Assembly (NCBI RefSeq): GCF_035825295.1
Contig: NZ_JAYMGI010000002.1
Location: forward strand, 7,392,001-7,456,000
From: Actinacidiphila sp. DG2A-62
GTDB taxonomy: Bacteria; Actinomycetota; Actinomycetes; Streptomycetales; Streptomycetaceae
Length of the DNA: 64,000 bases
Reading direction: 5' to 3'
Part shown: positions 16,226 to 24,718 of the stretch, piece after piece
How the letters are laid out: every line of letters begins with the position of its first letter
How positions within the stretch are numbered: position 1 is the first letter of the stretch
Program-made: the position numbers and the translations under genes
Notes under the pieces: generated by a model
The model's input: only the letters and a program-made list of their open reading frames with translations
Told to the model about the DNA's origin: nothing
Databases searched by the model: none

Positions 16226-16929
16226 GTGTCGAGGGCGAGCCCGCCCATCTCTCAGACGGTCCAGGGCGCGGCCACCACCACCACCGACGGCTACTACGGC
16301 TACGACAGCCACACCGACGTGGAAACCCTGACGGACGGTACCGGCCAGACCAAGGCCACGTATGGGGCTCCTTCACCGACAAGAACGGTAATCTGCGGTT
16401 CAACGGGACGACGTCGGACTTCGTCCGGGTCTCCTACGAGGATGGAAAAATCGTTGACGTCCAGGACTTCGATGCGACGAGTTCCAAGGACGGCAAGGCC
16501 ATGAAGTACATCGCCGGGGACATCAATGGCAAGATGAACCCAGCCGGTAAGGGGCAGGCGAACAATGTGGTTTATGTCGCCCAGAGCGCGGAACAGGCGC
16601 AGCAGGTGGCCTCACACTTCGCAGGTGATTCCCGCGTCCGGGTGATCCACCCCAGCAGCGGATTCGACACAGGGCGAGTTTTCAACGGGGTGACCGGCGG
16701 GGCGCACGCGGAACGGCTCAGTCCGCGCATCGCCGGCCGCTTCCTCGGAGTTGCGGGCTATCTGATGCCGTTCGCACAGTCCAACAGCTATATCAGAAGC
16801 TTCGGCTTCTGGGGTGGTCTCATGGAGATGGGCAAGGACTTCATCGATCCTTTCGGGGTCGCAGATTCCGTCTCGCCCCACTCGCACTCGAGCAACATAT
16901 GCGATCCGTCATCGGGGAACTGCGCCTGA
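16226..16929 (+). pseudogene. RHS-repeat protein remnant with C-terminal toxin domain
   Basis: Bases 16226-16365 encode an RHS repeat end (TTTDGYYGYDSHTDVETLTD, then GTGQTKATYG). Immediately after, the reading frame changes and a new domain follows to the stop at 16929: WGSFTDKNGNLRFNGTTSDF, GKIVDVQDFDATSSKDGKAM, KGQANNVVYVAQSAEQ, ending SSNICDPSSGNCA. RHS proteins carry variable toxins after a conserved core; here the core end (normally a long Gly/Asp-rich strand and PxxxxDPxG motif) is deleted. The roughly 185-aa tip may be a nuclease-type toxin but I do not recognise its family. With its large N-terminal part missing and a frameshift, it is not a functional secreted toxin; the tip alone might serve as a recombination cassette. 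Confidence 0.6.
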
Positions 16930-16941
16930 CCGTGCCCGAAC

Positions 16942-16989
16942 GGCCCCGTGTGGTACTGCCGGACCCGTCCGGCAGTACCACACGGGGCC
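16942..16989. terminator. Strong bidirectional hairpin terminator
   Basis: A perfect 22-bp stem (16942-16963 and 16968-16989) with a 4-nt loop lies 13 nt after the RHS remnant stop and 69 nt after the end of the convergent gene. It should terminate both. Confidence 0.85.
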
Positions 16990-17057
16990 TCGGGTCTCAG
17001 GCACCGAGAACGTATCAGCCCTGACGATCGAGGCGATCGTGGGCGAGGTGGTCCCGG

Positions 17058-17612
17058 TCAGTGCGGAGACATGACCAGGGAACCGATCACGTCCAGCCCG
17101 ACGCGGGCTGCCAGCCAGGGGGCGCGCTCAGCTTCCACCTGCTTGACGTGAACGAAAACGGTGTGGTCGCTCGCGGGTTCGGTCAGGTCGAGATCGCGCG
17201 CGTTCACGCACATGGTCACGTATGCGCCCCTGGAACCGCCGATGCCGAGGCCGATCTCGGGCGCTTCGGGCCAGCCCGTGAAATCCCACCGTACCGCCGC
17301 GGGATTCTTTCCCAGAGCCGCCAGGAACGGCTCCGTCATGTCCGGCGACATTCCCCAACTCTGCAGCCACACGGGGAGGCGTGCAGACGCGTCTCGCCCG
17401 CCGGACGAGACCCCGTCGTCCGTCTCGCTCCAGTGGTCCGCACCGGGCAGCAGCTGCAGCAAGGAAGTCACGGCGTGCTCCGAGAAAATCCGCGCCTCGA
17501 AGTCGACTTCGAGTTCACTGGTGTCGGCGATCCCCAGAAGCTGATCGACGACCTGCAATGCGTTCCCGAGTTCCGGCGTCCTCAAGATGGGCTGCGCATA
17601 TGAGTTGGACAT
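17058..17612 (-). CDS. Hypothetical protein, possible immunity protein
   Basis: The product is 184 aa from ATG 17612 (210 aa from 17690; the shorter form MSNSYAQPILRTPEL looks like a natural start). It is soluble and acidic, with TSELEVDFEARIFSEHAV, WLQSWGMSPDMTEPFLAALG, and WPEAPEIGLGIGGSRGAYVTMCVNARDLDL. I recognise no named family, but the size, charge and beta-rich C-terminal half fit immunity proteins. It lies convergent to the RHS toxin remnant rather than downstream on the same strand, so the partnership is only a suggestion. Confidence 0.5.
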   Translation of the reverse strand: MSNSYAQPILRTPELGNALQVVDQLLGIADTSELEVDFEARIFSEHAVTSLLQLLPGADHWSETDDGVSSGGRDASARLPVWLQSWGMSPDMTEPFLAALGKNPAAVRWDFTGWPEAPEIGLGIGGSRGAYVTMCVNARDLDLTEPASDHTVFVHVKQVEAERAPWLAARVGLDVIGSLVMSPH

Positions 17613-17878
17613 GACTGCCAGTTTGTCATGGGTGAGGAGTGCGAGCTTGCCGTTTCGGTCGGCTGCTGCGGTGGGCGGACAGCGCTCCACCGGCCTGATC
17701 GACCGAGCGCGGGGACGACGCGCACCGGCCGGAGCGGGTGCTTGGGCGGAAGCGTGCGGGTCGGTTCACCGGAGCCGCTCCGAGGGGCCCACCCTCCCCG
17801 GGGTCGACTCGCCGGCGCTCGCGGCGCCGCATCTCTTGACACGGAGTTGTCCTCGGGCTCACGATCGCGCAGCACCAT

Positions 17879-17894
17879 GGGAGAGCGCTCTCCC
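17879..17894. promoter_or_regulatory. LacI-type palindromic operator upstream of the GH3 gene
   Basis: GGGAGAGCGCTCTCCC is a perfect 16-bp palindrome centred on AGCGCT, about 300 bp upstream of the GH3 gene. It resembles LacI-family sites such as the CebR box of cellulose-degrading streptomycetes (TGGGAGCGCTCCCA) with two extra bases. Sugar-responsive repression of the GH3 gene is likely. Confidence 0.6.
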
Positions 17895-18004
17895 CGATCG
17901 CCCGTCCATGCCCCGCTCCTCCGTCAGAAGAGTCGATCAGGAGAGTCGATGGGAAACGCCGATGTCCCGTGCCGGCGCGCCGGTCGTGGCCGTAAACGCT
18001 TCCG

Positions 18005-18182
18005 GGCGTTATCCGCGTGCACGGCGCCCAGCGGGCCCACCGGCCACGGCTGCTCCTCGTGGGAGTTCCAGGTCTTCGGCGCCGCCGGCAGCGGCTCGCC
18101 GGCCCCGGCTTCCACTCCGGCTCCCACCCCGGCCGGTCACGGGGCTGGCGCGAACCCCCACCCCGAACAGCACCAGCCATAG
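18005..18182 (+). pseudogene. Decayed tail of a discoidin-type glycosidase gene
   Basis: This stretch reads (with small indels) like the end of the discoidin modules encoded just downstream: the DNA for a VRMYGTARGTGYGYS-like segment is recognisable but frame-damaged, then SSWEFQVFGAAGSGSP followed by a Pro/Ala/Thr linker and a stop at 18182. It ends 7 nt before the GH3 start codon. It is probably the relic of a duplicated upstream gene or of an earlier 5' extension of the same gene. Confidence 0.5.
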
Positions 18183-18189
18183 GAGAGCC

Positions 18190-21100
18190 GTGTCCACACG
18201 AACGCAACGCCGCCCCCACCGTCCGCCGGGCTTCGCTCCGGTACCCCGGAGGACCGGCAGAACCCTCTGGACGGCGGCCCTCGCCGTCCTGGCGCTGATC
18301 ACCGCCCTGCTCGCCTCCGGCGCGACCACCGCGAACGCGGCCCCCACGCTGCTCTCGCAGGGCAAGGCCGTCACCGCCTCCTCCGTGAACGCCGGCAACG
18401 CCGCCGCCAACGCGGTGGACGGCAACACCGGCACCCGCTGGGAGAGCGCCTGGAGCAACCCGCAGTGGCTGCAGGTGGACCTGGGGGCGACCGCGACGAT
18501 CAGTCAGGTCGTGCTCCAGTGGGAGACCGCCTACGCCAAGGCGTACCAGATCCAGGTCTCGGCCGACGGGTCGACCTGGACCCCGGTCTACTCGACCACC
18601 ACCGGTCCCGGCGGGACCGAGACCCTGAACGTCAGCGGGACCGGCCGCTACGTGCGGATGTACGGCACCGCGCGCGGCACCGGATACGGCTACTCGCTCT
18701 GGGAGTTCCAGGTCTTCGGCACCTCGGGGACCGACGGCGGCGGCGCGACCTGCGGCACGCAGAACGCGGCGCTGAACCAGCCGGCGACCGCCTCCTCCAC
18801 CGAGAACGCCGGCACTCCCGCCGCCGCGGCGGTCGACGGCAACACCGGCACCCGCTGGTCGAGCGCCGCCGCCGACCCGCAGTGGCTCACGGTCGACCTG
18901 GGGTCCACCCTGACGATCTGCAAGGCCGCCCTCAACTGGGAGGCCGCCTACGCCACCGCGTTCCAGCTGCAGACCTCGACGGACAACACCAACTGGACCA
19001 CGATCTACTCCACCACCACCGGAACCGGCGGCGCCCAGACCCTGAACGTCAGCGGGACCGGCCGGTACATCCGGATGTACGGCACGGCCCGCGGCACCGG
19101 CTACGGCTACTCGCTGTGGGAGTTCCAGGTCTTCACCGGCGGCACGGGCGGCACGGGCGGCACCGGCGGGAGCGGCGGCAGCACACCGCCCACCGGCGAC
19201 TGCGGCACCACCAACGCCGCCCTCGGCCACCCCGCCACGGCCTCCTCGACCCAGGACGACAACCCGGCCTACGACGCGTTCTACGCCACCGACGGCAGCA
19301 CCCTGACCCGCTGGTCGAGCGCGGTCGCCGACCCGCAGTGGATCATGGTGGACCTCGGCGGCAGCCTGCCGGTGTGCCAGGTGGTGCTCCAGTGGGAGAA
19401 CGCCTACGCCTCCGGCTTCCAGCTGCAGACCTCGACCGACAAGACCAACTGGACCACGATCTACTCCACGACCACCGGAACCGGCGGCACCCAGACCCTC
19501 AACGTCACGGGGACCGGGCGCTACGTGCGGATGTACGGCACGGCCCGCGGCACGGGCTACGGCTACTCCCTGTGGGAGTTCGCCGTCCGCACGGTCGGGA
19601 ACCAGACCGTCACCATTCCGCCGCCCCCGTCGCAGCCCGCACCGGGCAGCTGCCCCTGGCTCAACGAGCCCAACGTGGCGGTCTCGACCCGGGTCGCCCA
19701 GCTGATGGGCGCGATGACGCAGGACCAGAAGGCCGGAATGCTGCACGGCGACGGCTCGAACGTCTACATCGGGCAGATCGCCGGCCAGCCCTCGCTCTGC
19801 ATCCCGGACGTCAACCTGGAGGACGGGCCGACCGGCGTGGGCGACGGCCTCGGGGGCGTCACCCAGTTCCCCGACGGCGAGACCTCCGCGGCCACCTTCG
19901 ACCCCGCCTACGAGCATGACTTCGGCGTGGCGGTGGGCCAGGAGTTCGCCGGCAAGGGCGTCAACGTCTCGCTCGGCCCGACGATCAACATGGTGCGCGA
20001 CCCGCGCTGGGGCCGGTCCTACGAGACCTTCGGCGAGGACCCGTACCTCACCGGCGAGATCGTCAGCGCCGACGTCCAGGGCATGCAGAGCCAGGGCGTG
20101 ATGGCCATGGTCAAGCATGCGGCCGCGTACAACATCGAGCAGCCGTCGGCGCCCGGAAACGAGATCGTGGACAGCCGCACCCTGCAGGAGATCTACCTGC
20201 CCGGCTTCCAGACCGCCATCGAGAAGGGCGGCGCGGCGGCGCTGATGTGCGGCTACAGCATGGTGAACGGCTCCTACTCCTGCCAGAACCCGCAGATCGA
20301 GAACGTCCCGATGTACCAGCAGGCCGGGTTCCAGGGCTTCATCTCCTCGGACTGGGGCGGCATCCACTCCACCGCGCCCTCGGCCAACGCCGGCGAGACG
20401 ATCGAGATGCCGTTCGGCGGGTTCTTCGGCGCCAACCTGGAGCAGGCCGTCGCCGCAGGCGAGGTCACCCAGGCCACCTTCGACACCATGGTGTCCCGGG
20501 TGCTGACCCAGATGTTCCGCTTCGGCATGTTCGACAAGGCGCCCACCGGCTCCACCACCGCCATCGTGGCCACTCCCGCACACCGCGCGGTCGCACTGCG
20601 CGGTGACGAGGAGGGATCGGTCCTGCTGAAGAACAACGGCGTGCTGCCACTCGATCCGAACGGCGGCGAGTCCGTCGCGGTCATCGGCACCAACGCCAGC
20701 GCCGGCGTGATCACCGCCGGCGGCGGCAGTGGCACCGCCACCAGCACGGGCACGTACACCCCGCTGTACGGGATCCAGCAGCGCACGGCCGGCACCGACG
20801 TCAAGGTCGGCTACGACGACGGGACCAACCAGAGCAGCGCGGTCGCACTGGCGAAGTCCTCGAACGTCGCGATCGTCTTCGCGGCCGACAACTACGGCCA
20901 TGAGGAGGCCGACAACACCACGCTCAACCTGCCGAACAACCAGGACGCGCTGATCTCCGCGGTCGCCGCGGCCAACCCGAACACGATCGTGGTGCTCAGC
21001 GACAACTCGGCGATCATGATGCCGTGGCTGAACCAGGTCGCGGGCGTGTTCGAGACCTTCTACCAGGGACAGGAGTTCGGCCAGGCGATCGCGGAACTGC

Positions 21101-21675
21101 TGTTCGGCGACGTGAACCCGTCCGGGCACCTGCCGATCACCTTCCCCGCCTCGCTCGCGCAGGTGCCGGCGAACACGGCCGCGCAGTGGCCGGGCGTCAA
21201 CGGCACCGTGCAGTACTCGGAAGGGCTGAAGATCGGGTACCGCTGGTACGACGCGAACAACGTCACGCCGCTGTTCCCGTTCGGCTTCGGTCTGTCCTAC
21301 ACCAGCTTCTCGTTCAGCAACCTCAAGGTCGGGGCGCTGACCAACGGTCAGGCGACGGTGACGGCCACCGTCACCAACACCGGAAGCCGGGCCGGGACCG
21401 AGGTGTCCCAGCTGTACGTCGGCGATCCGGCCTCGGCCGGCGAGCCGCCGCACCAGCTCAAGGGCTTCCAGCGGATCACGCTGAACCCCGGCGCGTCCGG
21501 CACGGTCACGTTCACGGTGACCGCGCACGACCTCGCGCACTGGGACACCGCGTCGAGCAACTGGATCGCCTCGGCGGGCACCTACCAGATCCTGGTCGGC
21601 GACAGCTCGCGCAACCTGCCGCTGACCGGCAACCTCACCAACCCGAACGACGTCACGGCCAACGCCATGGACTGA
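18190..21675 (+). CDS. Secreted GH3 glycosidase with three F5/8 type C (CBM32) modules
   Basis: The 1161-aa protein starts at GTG 18190 behind AGGAGAG. A signal peptide covers residues 1-50 (TAALAVLALITALLASGATT, cleavage near ANA/A). Three discoidin/CBM32 domains follow at about 50-177, 187-315 and 337-464; each has NxAxAxDG or AxDGNTGTRW, PQWLxVDLG and a GTGYGYSLWEF ending, and a Gly/Thr linker separates the second and third. GH3 N domain runs from 497 to about 770, with WGRSYETFGEDPYLTG and the nucleophile Asp721 in SSDWGG. GH3 C domain covers about 800-1000 (EGSVLLKNNGVLPLD) and a fibronectin-III-like domain ends the protein. It should be an extracellular beta-glucosidase/xylosidase/galactosidase-type exo-enzyme. 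A perfect hairpin follows. Confidence 0.93.
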   Translation: MSTRTQRRPHRPPGFAPVPRRTGRTLWTAALAVLALITALLASGATTANAAPTLLSQGKAVTASSVNAGNAAANAVDGNTGTRWESAWSNPQWLQVDLGATATISQVVLQWETAYAKAYQIQVSADGSTWTPVYSTTTGPGGTETLNVSGTGRYVRMYGTARGTGYGYSLWEFQVFGTSGTDGGGATCGTQNAALNQPATASSTENAGTPAAAAVDGNTGTRWSSAAADPQWLTVDLGSTLTICKAALNWEAAYATAFQLQTSTDNTNWTTIYSTTTGTGGAQTLNVSGTGRYIRMYGTARGTGYGYSLWEFQVFTGGTGGTGGTGGSGGSTPPTGDCGTTNAALGHPATASSTQDDNPAYDAFYATDGSTLTRWSSAVADPQWIMVDLGGSLPVCQVVLQWENAYASGFQLQTSTDKTNWTTIYSTTTGTGGTQTLNVTGTGRYVRMYGTARGTGYGYSLWEFAVRTVGNQTVTIPPPPSQPAPGSCPWLNEPNVAVSTRVAQLMGAMTQDQKAGMLHGDGSNVYIGQIAGQPSLCIPDVNLEDGPTGVGDGLGGVTQFPDGETSAATFDPAYEHDFGVAVGQEFAGKGVNVSLGPTINMVRDPRWGRSYETFGEDPYLTGEIVSADVQGMQSQGVMAMVKHAAAYNIEQPSAPGNEIVDSRTLQEIYLPGFQTAIEKGGAAALMCGYSMVNGSYSCQNPQIENVPMYQQAGFQGFISSDWGGIHSTAPSANAGETIEMPFGGFFGANLEQAVAAGEVTQATFDTMVSRVLTQMFRFGMFDKAPTGSTTAIVATPAHRAVALRGDEEGSVLLKNNGVLPLDPNGGESVAVIGTNASAGVITAGGGSGTATSTGTYTPLYGIQQRTAGTDVKVGYDDGTNQSSAVALAKSSNVAIVFAADNYGHEEADNTTLNLPNNQDALISAVAAANPNTIVVLSDNSAIMMPWLNQVAGVFETFYQGQEFGQAIAELLFGDVNPSGHLPITFPASLAQVPANTAAQWPGVNGTVQYSEGLKIGYRWYDANNVTPLFPFGFGLSYTSFSFSNLKVGALTNGQATVTATVTNTGSRAGTEVSQLYVGDPASAGEPPHQLKGFQRITLNPGASGTVTFTVTAHDLAHWDTASSNWIASAGTYQILVGDSSRNLPLTGNLTNPNDVTANAMD

Positions 21676-21691
21676 CCCGGGACCGCCGCTG

Positions 21692-21741
21692 AGGGGCGTG
21701 GGGTTCCGCTGCCTGCCACGGCAGCGGAACCCCACGCCCCT
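21692..21741 (+). terminator. Strong hairpin terminator after the GH3 gene
   Basis: A perfect 22-bp stem (21692-21713 and 21720-21741) with a 6-nt loop begins 17 nt after the GH3 stop. It also faces the end of the convergent LysR gene about 100 nt away. Confidence 0.88.
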
Positions 21742-21837
21742 GTCACGGGACGCGGCCCGGCAGGCGATCGCAGGCTCGACGTGACGGTGCGCGCGCTCGG
21801 CGGGCCGCGGCACCGGATCCGACGGTCGGAGCAGGCA

Positions 21838-22731
21838 TCAGGTGGTCGAGACGATCGCTCGGGTGACGGCCGTGACCGCCGGGGTGGGGCGGCCGGGGAG
21901 CCGCGCCACGAGGACCCGGCGGATCTCGGGGGGCGCGCCTTCGACGTGCAGCAGGCTCACCCCGGGCGGCAGCACCGGCGACAGCCGCCAGGGCACCGTC
22001 GTCACCCCGAAGCCCGCGGCGACCAGCTGAAGCTTCGTCAGCCAGTCGCGCGCGCAGTGGACGACGTCCGGCCGCCCGGGCAGGCCGGGCCAGACGCCGA
22101 GCAGCGGCTCGGCGTTCGACGCCGGGGCGGCGATCCACCGGGCGTCGACCAGTTCGTCGACGTGCACCGTGGTGCGGCCGGCGAAGTCTCCGGTCGAAGG
22201 CGCCGCCACGACCAGTTCGGTGTCCGCGACGGTCTCGACGTGCAGGCGCGGCGACTCGCCGTCCACCGGCCGGTGGGGCGGGCGGGACGTCAGCACCGCG
22301 AGGTCGATCGAGCCCGCGCGCAGCGCCCGGACCAGGGAGGGCGTGGTGCCCTCGGTCGTCGTGACCGTGATCTGCGGGTCGGTCGCCGCGAGCCGGGTGA
22401 GCGCGAGGGGCAGGATGGCCGCGCCCGCGCTCAGGAACAGCCCGAGCCGCACCACTTCGGCGCGCGGGAGGGTCCCGGTGAGGTCGCGCTCGGCCGCCGT
22501 CAGGCAGTCCAGGATCGTGCGGGCGTGGCGCAGCAGGGTCAGCCCCGCGGGGGTGAGCCGTACTCCGTCGGGGCGGCGTTCGAACAGGGCGGCGCCCGCG
22601 CTGCGTTCGAGGGAGGCGGCCTGGCGCGAGACCGCCGACTGGGTGTAGCCGAGCCGGACGGCTGCCGCGGTGAAGCTGCCGGACTCGGCGATCTGCCGCA
22701 GGACCCGCAGGCCTGTGCTGGAGATGTCCAT
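21838..22731 (-). CDS. LysR-family transcriptional regulator
   Basis: The 297-aa protein has the LysR helix-turn-helix at residues 3-60 (LRVLRQIAESGSFTAAAVRL, GYTQSAVSRQAASLE, LFERRPDGVRLTPAG), then a periplasmic-binding-like effector domain (VVRLGLFLSAGAAILPLAL, GSIDLAVLTSRPP). The ATG at 22731 begins MDISSTGLRVL, the usual register; the frame extends six codons further. It is divergent from the MDR dehydrogenase gene across a 102-bp spacer, the classical arrangement for LysR control of a neighbouring enzyme. Confidence 0.93.
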   Translation of the reverse strand: MDISSTGLRVLRQIAESGSFTAAAVRLGYTQSAVSRQAASLERSAGAALFERRPDGVRLTPAGLTLLRHARTILDCLTAAERDLTGTLPRAEVVRLGLFLSAGAAILPLALTRLAATDPQITVTTTEGTTPSLVRALRAGSIDLAVLTSRPPHRPVDGESPRLHVETVADTELVVAAPSTGDFAGRTTVHVDELVDARWIAAPASNAEPLLGVWPGLPGRPDVVHCARDWLTKLQLVAAGFGVTTVPWRLSPVLPPGVSLLHVEGAPPEIRRVLVARLPGRPTPAVTAVTRAIVSTT

Positions 22732-22833
22732 GCGATGTACGCATACCACAGATGCCGGATCGTCGCTTCCGGCATGCCTCGCGGGTTCCTAGTGTCGATC
22801 CCGAGGAACGAGGACGAACACGGAGGTCATCAG

Positions 22834-23922
22834 GTGCGAGCAGCAGTTCTGACGCAGTTCGGCGCGCCGCTCACGGTGCGGGAGGTTCCCGATCCCGAGG
22901 CCGGCGGCGGCGAGGTGGTGGTCCAGGTCCTCGCCGCCTGTGTCGCCCCGTACGCGGCTGAGGTCTTCAGCGGCGAGCGGAAGTACCCCCTGGTCCCTCC
23001 CGTCGTGCCCGGGATCGGCGGGGTGGGACGGATCGTCCACGTGGGCCCGGACGCCACCCGGCTGCGCCCCGGCGACCTGGTGTGGTGCGACTCCACGGTG
23101 CGCTCGCGGGACGACGCCCTGACGCCCGACATCACGCTTCAGGGCTGGAGCTCCCGCGGCGAGGGCGGCGCGCGCCTCGCCCGGCACCTGCACGACGGGT
23201 CGTTCGCCGAACTCATGCGGGTCCCGACGGAGAACGTCTTTCCGCTTCCCGCGGCGGCGGGGGACGACCCTGCCCGCTGGGCCGCGCTCACCGTGCACGT
23301 CATCCCGTACGGCGGGCTGCTGGCCGGCGGGCTCGCGGCCGGTGAGACGCTGCTCGTCAGCGGGGCCACCGGCAACTTCGGCAGCAGCGCGGTCGCGGTC
23401 GCGCTCGCCATGGGGGCGGGCCGCGTGGTCGCCCCGGGCCGCAACCGGGCCGCGCTCGACCTCCTCGCCGACCGGTTCGGGCCGCGTCTGCGCCCGGTCG
23501 TGCTCACCGGGGACGAGGCCGGCGACCGCGCGGCGATGTCCGCGGCGGCCGGCGGCCCGATCGACATGGTGATCGACCTGCTGCCGCCGCGCGCACCCAG
23601 CTCGGCGGCGCGCACGGCGGCCATGACCGTGCGGGAACACGGCCGCGTCGTGCTCATGGGCGGCGTCGGCATGCTCGGCGGCGACGACTTCGCCCTCCCG
23701 TACCCCTGGATCATGCGCAACTCGATCACCGTGCGCGGCCAGTGGATGTACCCGCGTGCGGCGAACGTCGGCATCGTCCGGCTCCTCGCCTCGGGCGCCC
23801 TGGACCTCGCCCCCGAGCGGGTCCGGTCGTTCGGCCTCGACGACGTCAACGACGCCGTCGCCTACGCCGCCTCCCACGGCGGCCCGTTCGACCGCACCGC
23901 CCTCACACCACCGGTCCGCTAG
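22834..23922 (+). CDS. MDR-family NAD(P)H-dependent oxidoreductase
   Basis: The 362-aa enzyme starts at GTG 22834 behind GGAGGT. It has the GroES-like N-terminal domain (AAVLTQFGAPLTVREVPDPE, VVPGIGGVGRIVHVG) and a Rossmann domain with LLVSGATGNFGSSAVAVAL for NAD(P)H. The Cys and His that bind catalytic zinc in alcohol dehydrogenases are absent (CVAPYAAEV, PGIGGVG), so it is a zinc-independent quinone-reductase/enoyl-reductase-like member. The C terminus MRNSITVRGQWMYPRAANVG is typical of a streptomycete subgroup. It is probably controlled by the divergent LysR protein. Substrate unknown. Confidence 0.88.
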   Translation: MRAAVLTQFGAPLTVREVPDPEAGGGEVVVQVLAACVAPYAAEVFSGERKYPLVPPVVPGIGGVGRIVHVGPDATRLRPGDLVWCDSTVRSRDDALTPDITLQGWSSRGEGGARLARHLHDGSFAELMRVPTENVFPLPAAAGDDPARWAALTVHVIPYGGLLAGGLAAGETLLVSGATGNFGSSAVAVALAMGAGRVVAPGRNRAALDLLADRFGPRLRPVVLTGDEAGDRAAMSAAAGGPIDMVIDLLPPRAPSSAARTAAMTVREHGRVVLMGGVGMLGGDDFALPYPWIMRNSITVRGQWMYPRAANVGIVRLLASGALDLAPERVRSFGLDDVNDAVAYAASHGGPFDRTALTPPVR

Positions 23923-24038
23923 GGACCGCGGGGTCGGTCAGCAGGCCCTCGGCCGCCGCGGCGGGGAACTCGCGCAACGCGGTCCACGGGCGGTCCCGTG
24001 CACCGTCCGCGGCGGCGACCTCGGAAGCGTCCGCCGGA

Positions 24039-24545
24039 TCAGTACGGGTTGGTGAGGAGGTAGTCGTCGTCGTCCGTGACGAGGTTCTGGCCGTTGACGA
24101 AGGTGCCGCCGGTGAGCTGGACGTGGAGGTTGGCGAGGTCCGCCGCGTGGACGGTGCCGGTGAGGGTGGCCTCGGAGTTCCAGCACGGTGACGTCGCGCT
24201 CTGCCAGGGCGGCGTGCCGTTGCTGACGACGGTCTGGCTCCACGCGCCGGTGGACGGGTTCTGTGTCGCGTTGTAGGCGACCGTCACGTAGAGGACGTAG
24301 GCGCTCTGCCGGCACACGTCCAGGGAGTAGCGCGCGTCCTGGCCGCCGGAGTCGAACTGCACCCAGCCGTGAATGCTGCCGACCTGGTAGTTGCCGCCGC
24401 CGCTGGACACGTTCGCCACTTCCGTGAAGGGGAGCTGGGTCCCCCAGGCGGCGTGCGCCTGCGTCGGGGTGACCAGCATCGCGCCGGACAACGCGGCGAC
24501 CGCGGCCACCGTACTGGCGAGACGCCGGCTGATCGCTGTGCTCAT
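24039..24545 (-). CDS. Small secreted protein of unknown function
   Basis: The 168-aa product has a Sec signal peptide (STVAAVAALSGAMLVTPTQA, cleavage after AHA) and a Ser/Thr/Asn-rich beta-type mature domain with two Cys (DVCRQSAYVLYV and TSPCWNSEATLTG) that could form a disulfide. ATG 24545 follows GGAGG. I recognise no catalytic motif. Secretion next to glycosidase genes suggests a cell-surface or substrate-binding role, but that is only context. Confidence 0.75.
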   Translation of the reverse strand: MSTAISRRLASTVAAVAALSGAMLVTPTQAHAAWGTQLPFTEVANVSSGGGNYQVGSIHGWVQFDSGGQDARYSLDVCRQSAYVLYVTVAYNATQNPSTGAWSQTVVSNGTPPWQSATSPCWNSEATLTGTVHAADLANLHVQLTGGTFVNGQNLVTDDDDYLLTNPY

Positions 24546-24718
24546 CGACGAACCTCCGGTTCGTGGTGTGGGGGGATGGCCACCGTAACCGCCGCATATT
24601 TATGCGTCCATAGGACGTTCGCAAGCGGAATCCCCGAGTGCCGCTTTCCGGCCACCCGCCCCTCCGGCCACTTGGTTCCCGGGCCGCTCGCCCGTCACGA
24701 GACCGGCCCGGCCGGGCG

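Noticed and set aside
17626..21813. 1395-aa open frame on the minus strand opposite the GH3 gene.
   Set aside because: Val/Arg/Gly/Asp-rich antisense shadow of a strongly G/C-third-position-biased gene; no motifs, and the plus strand has clear domains.
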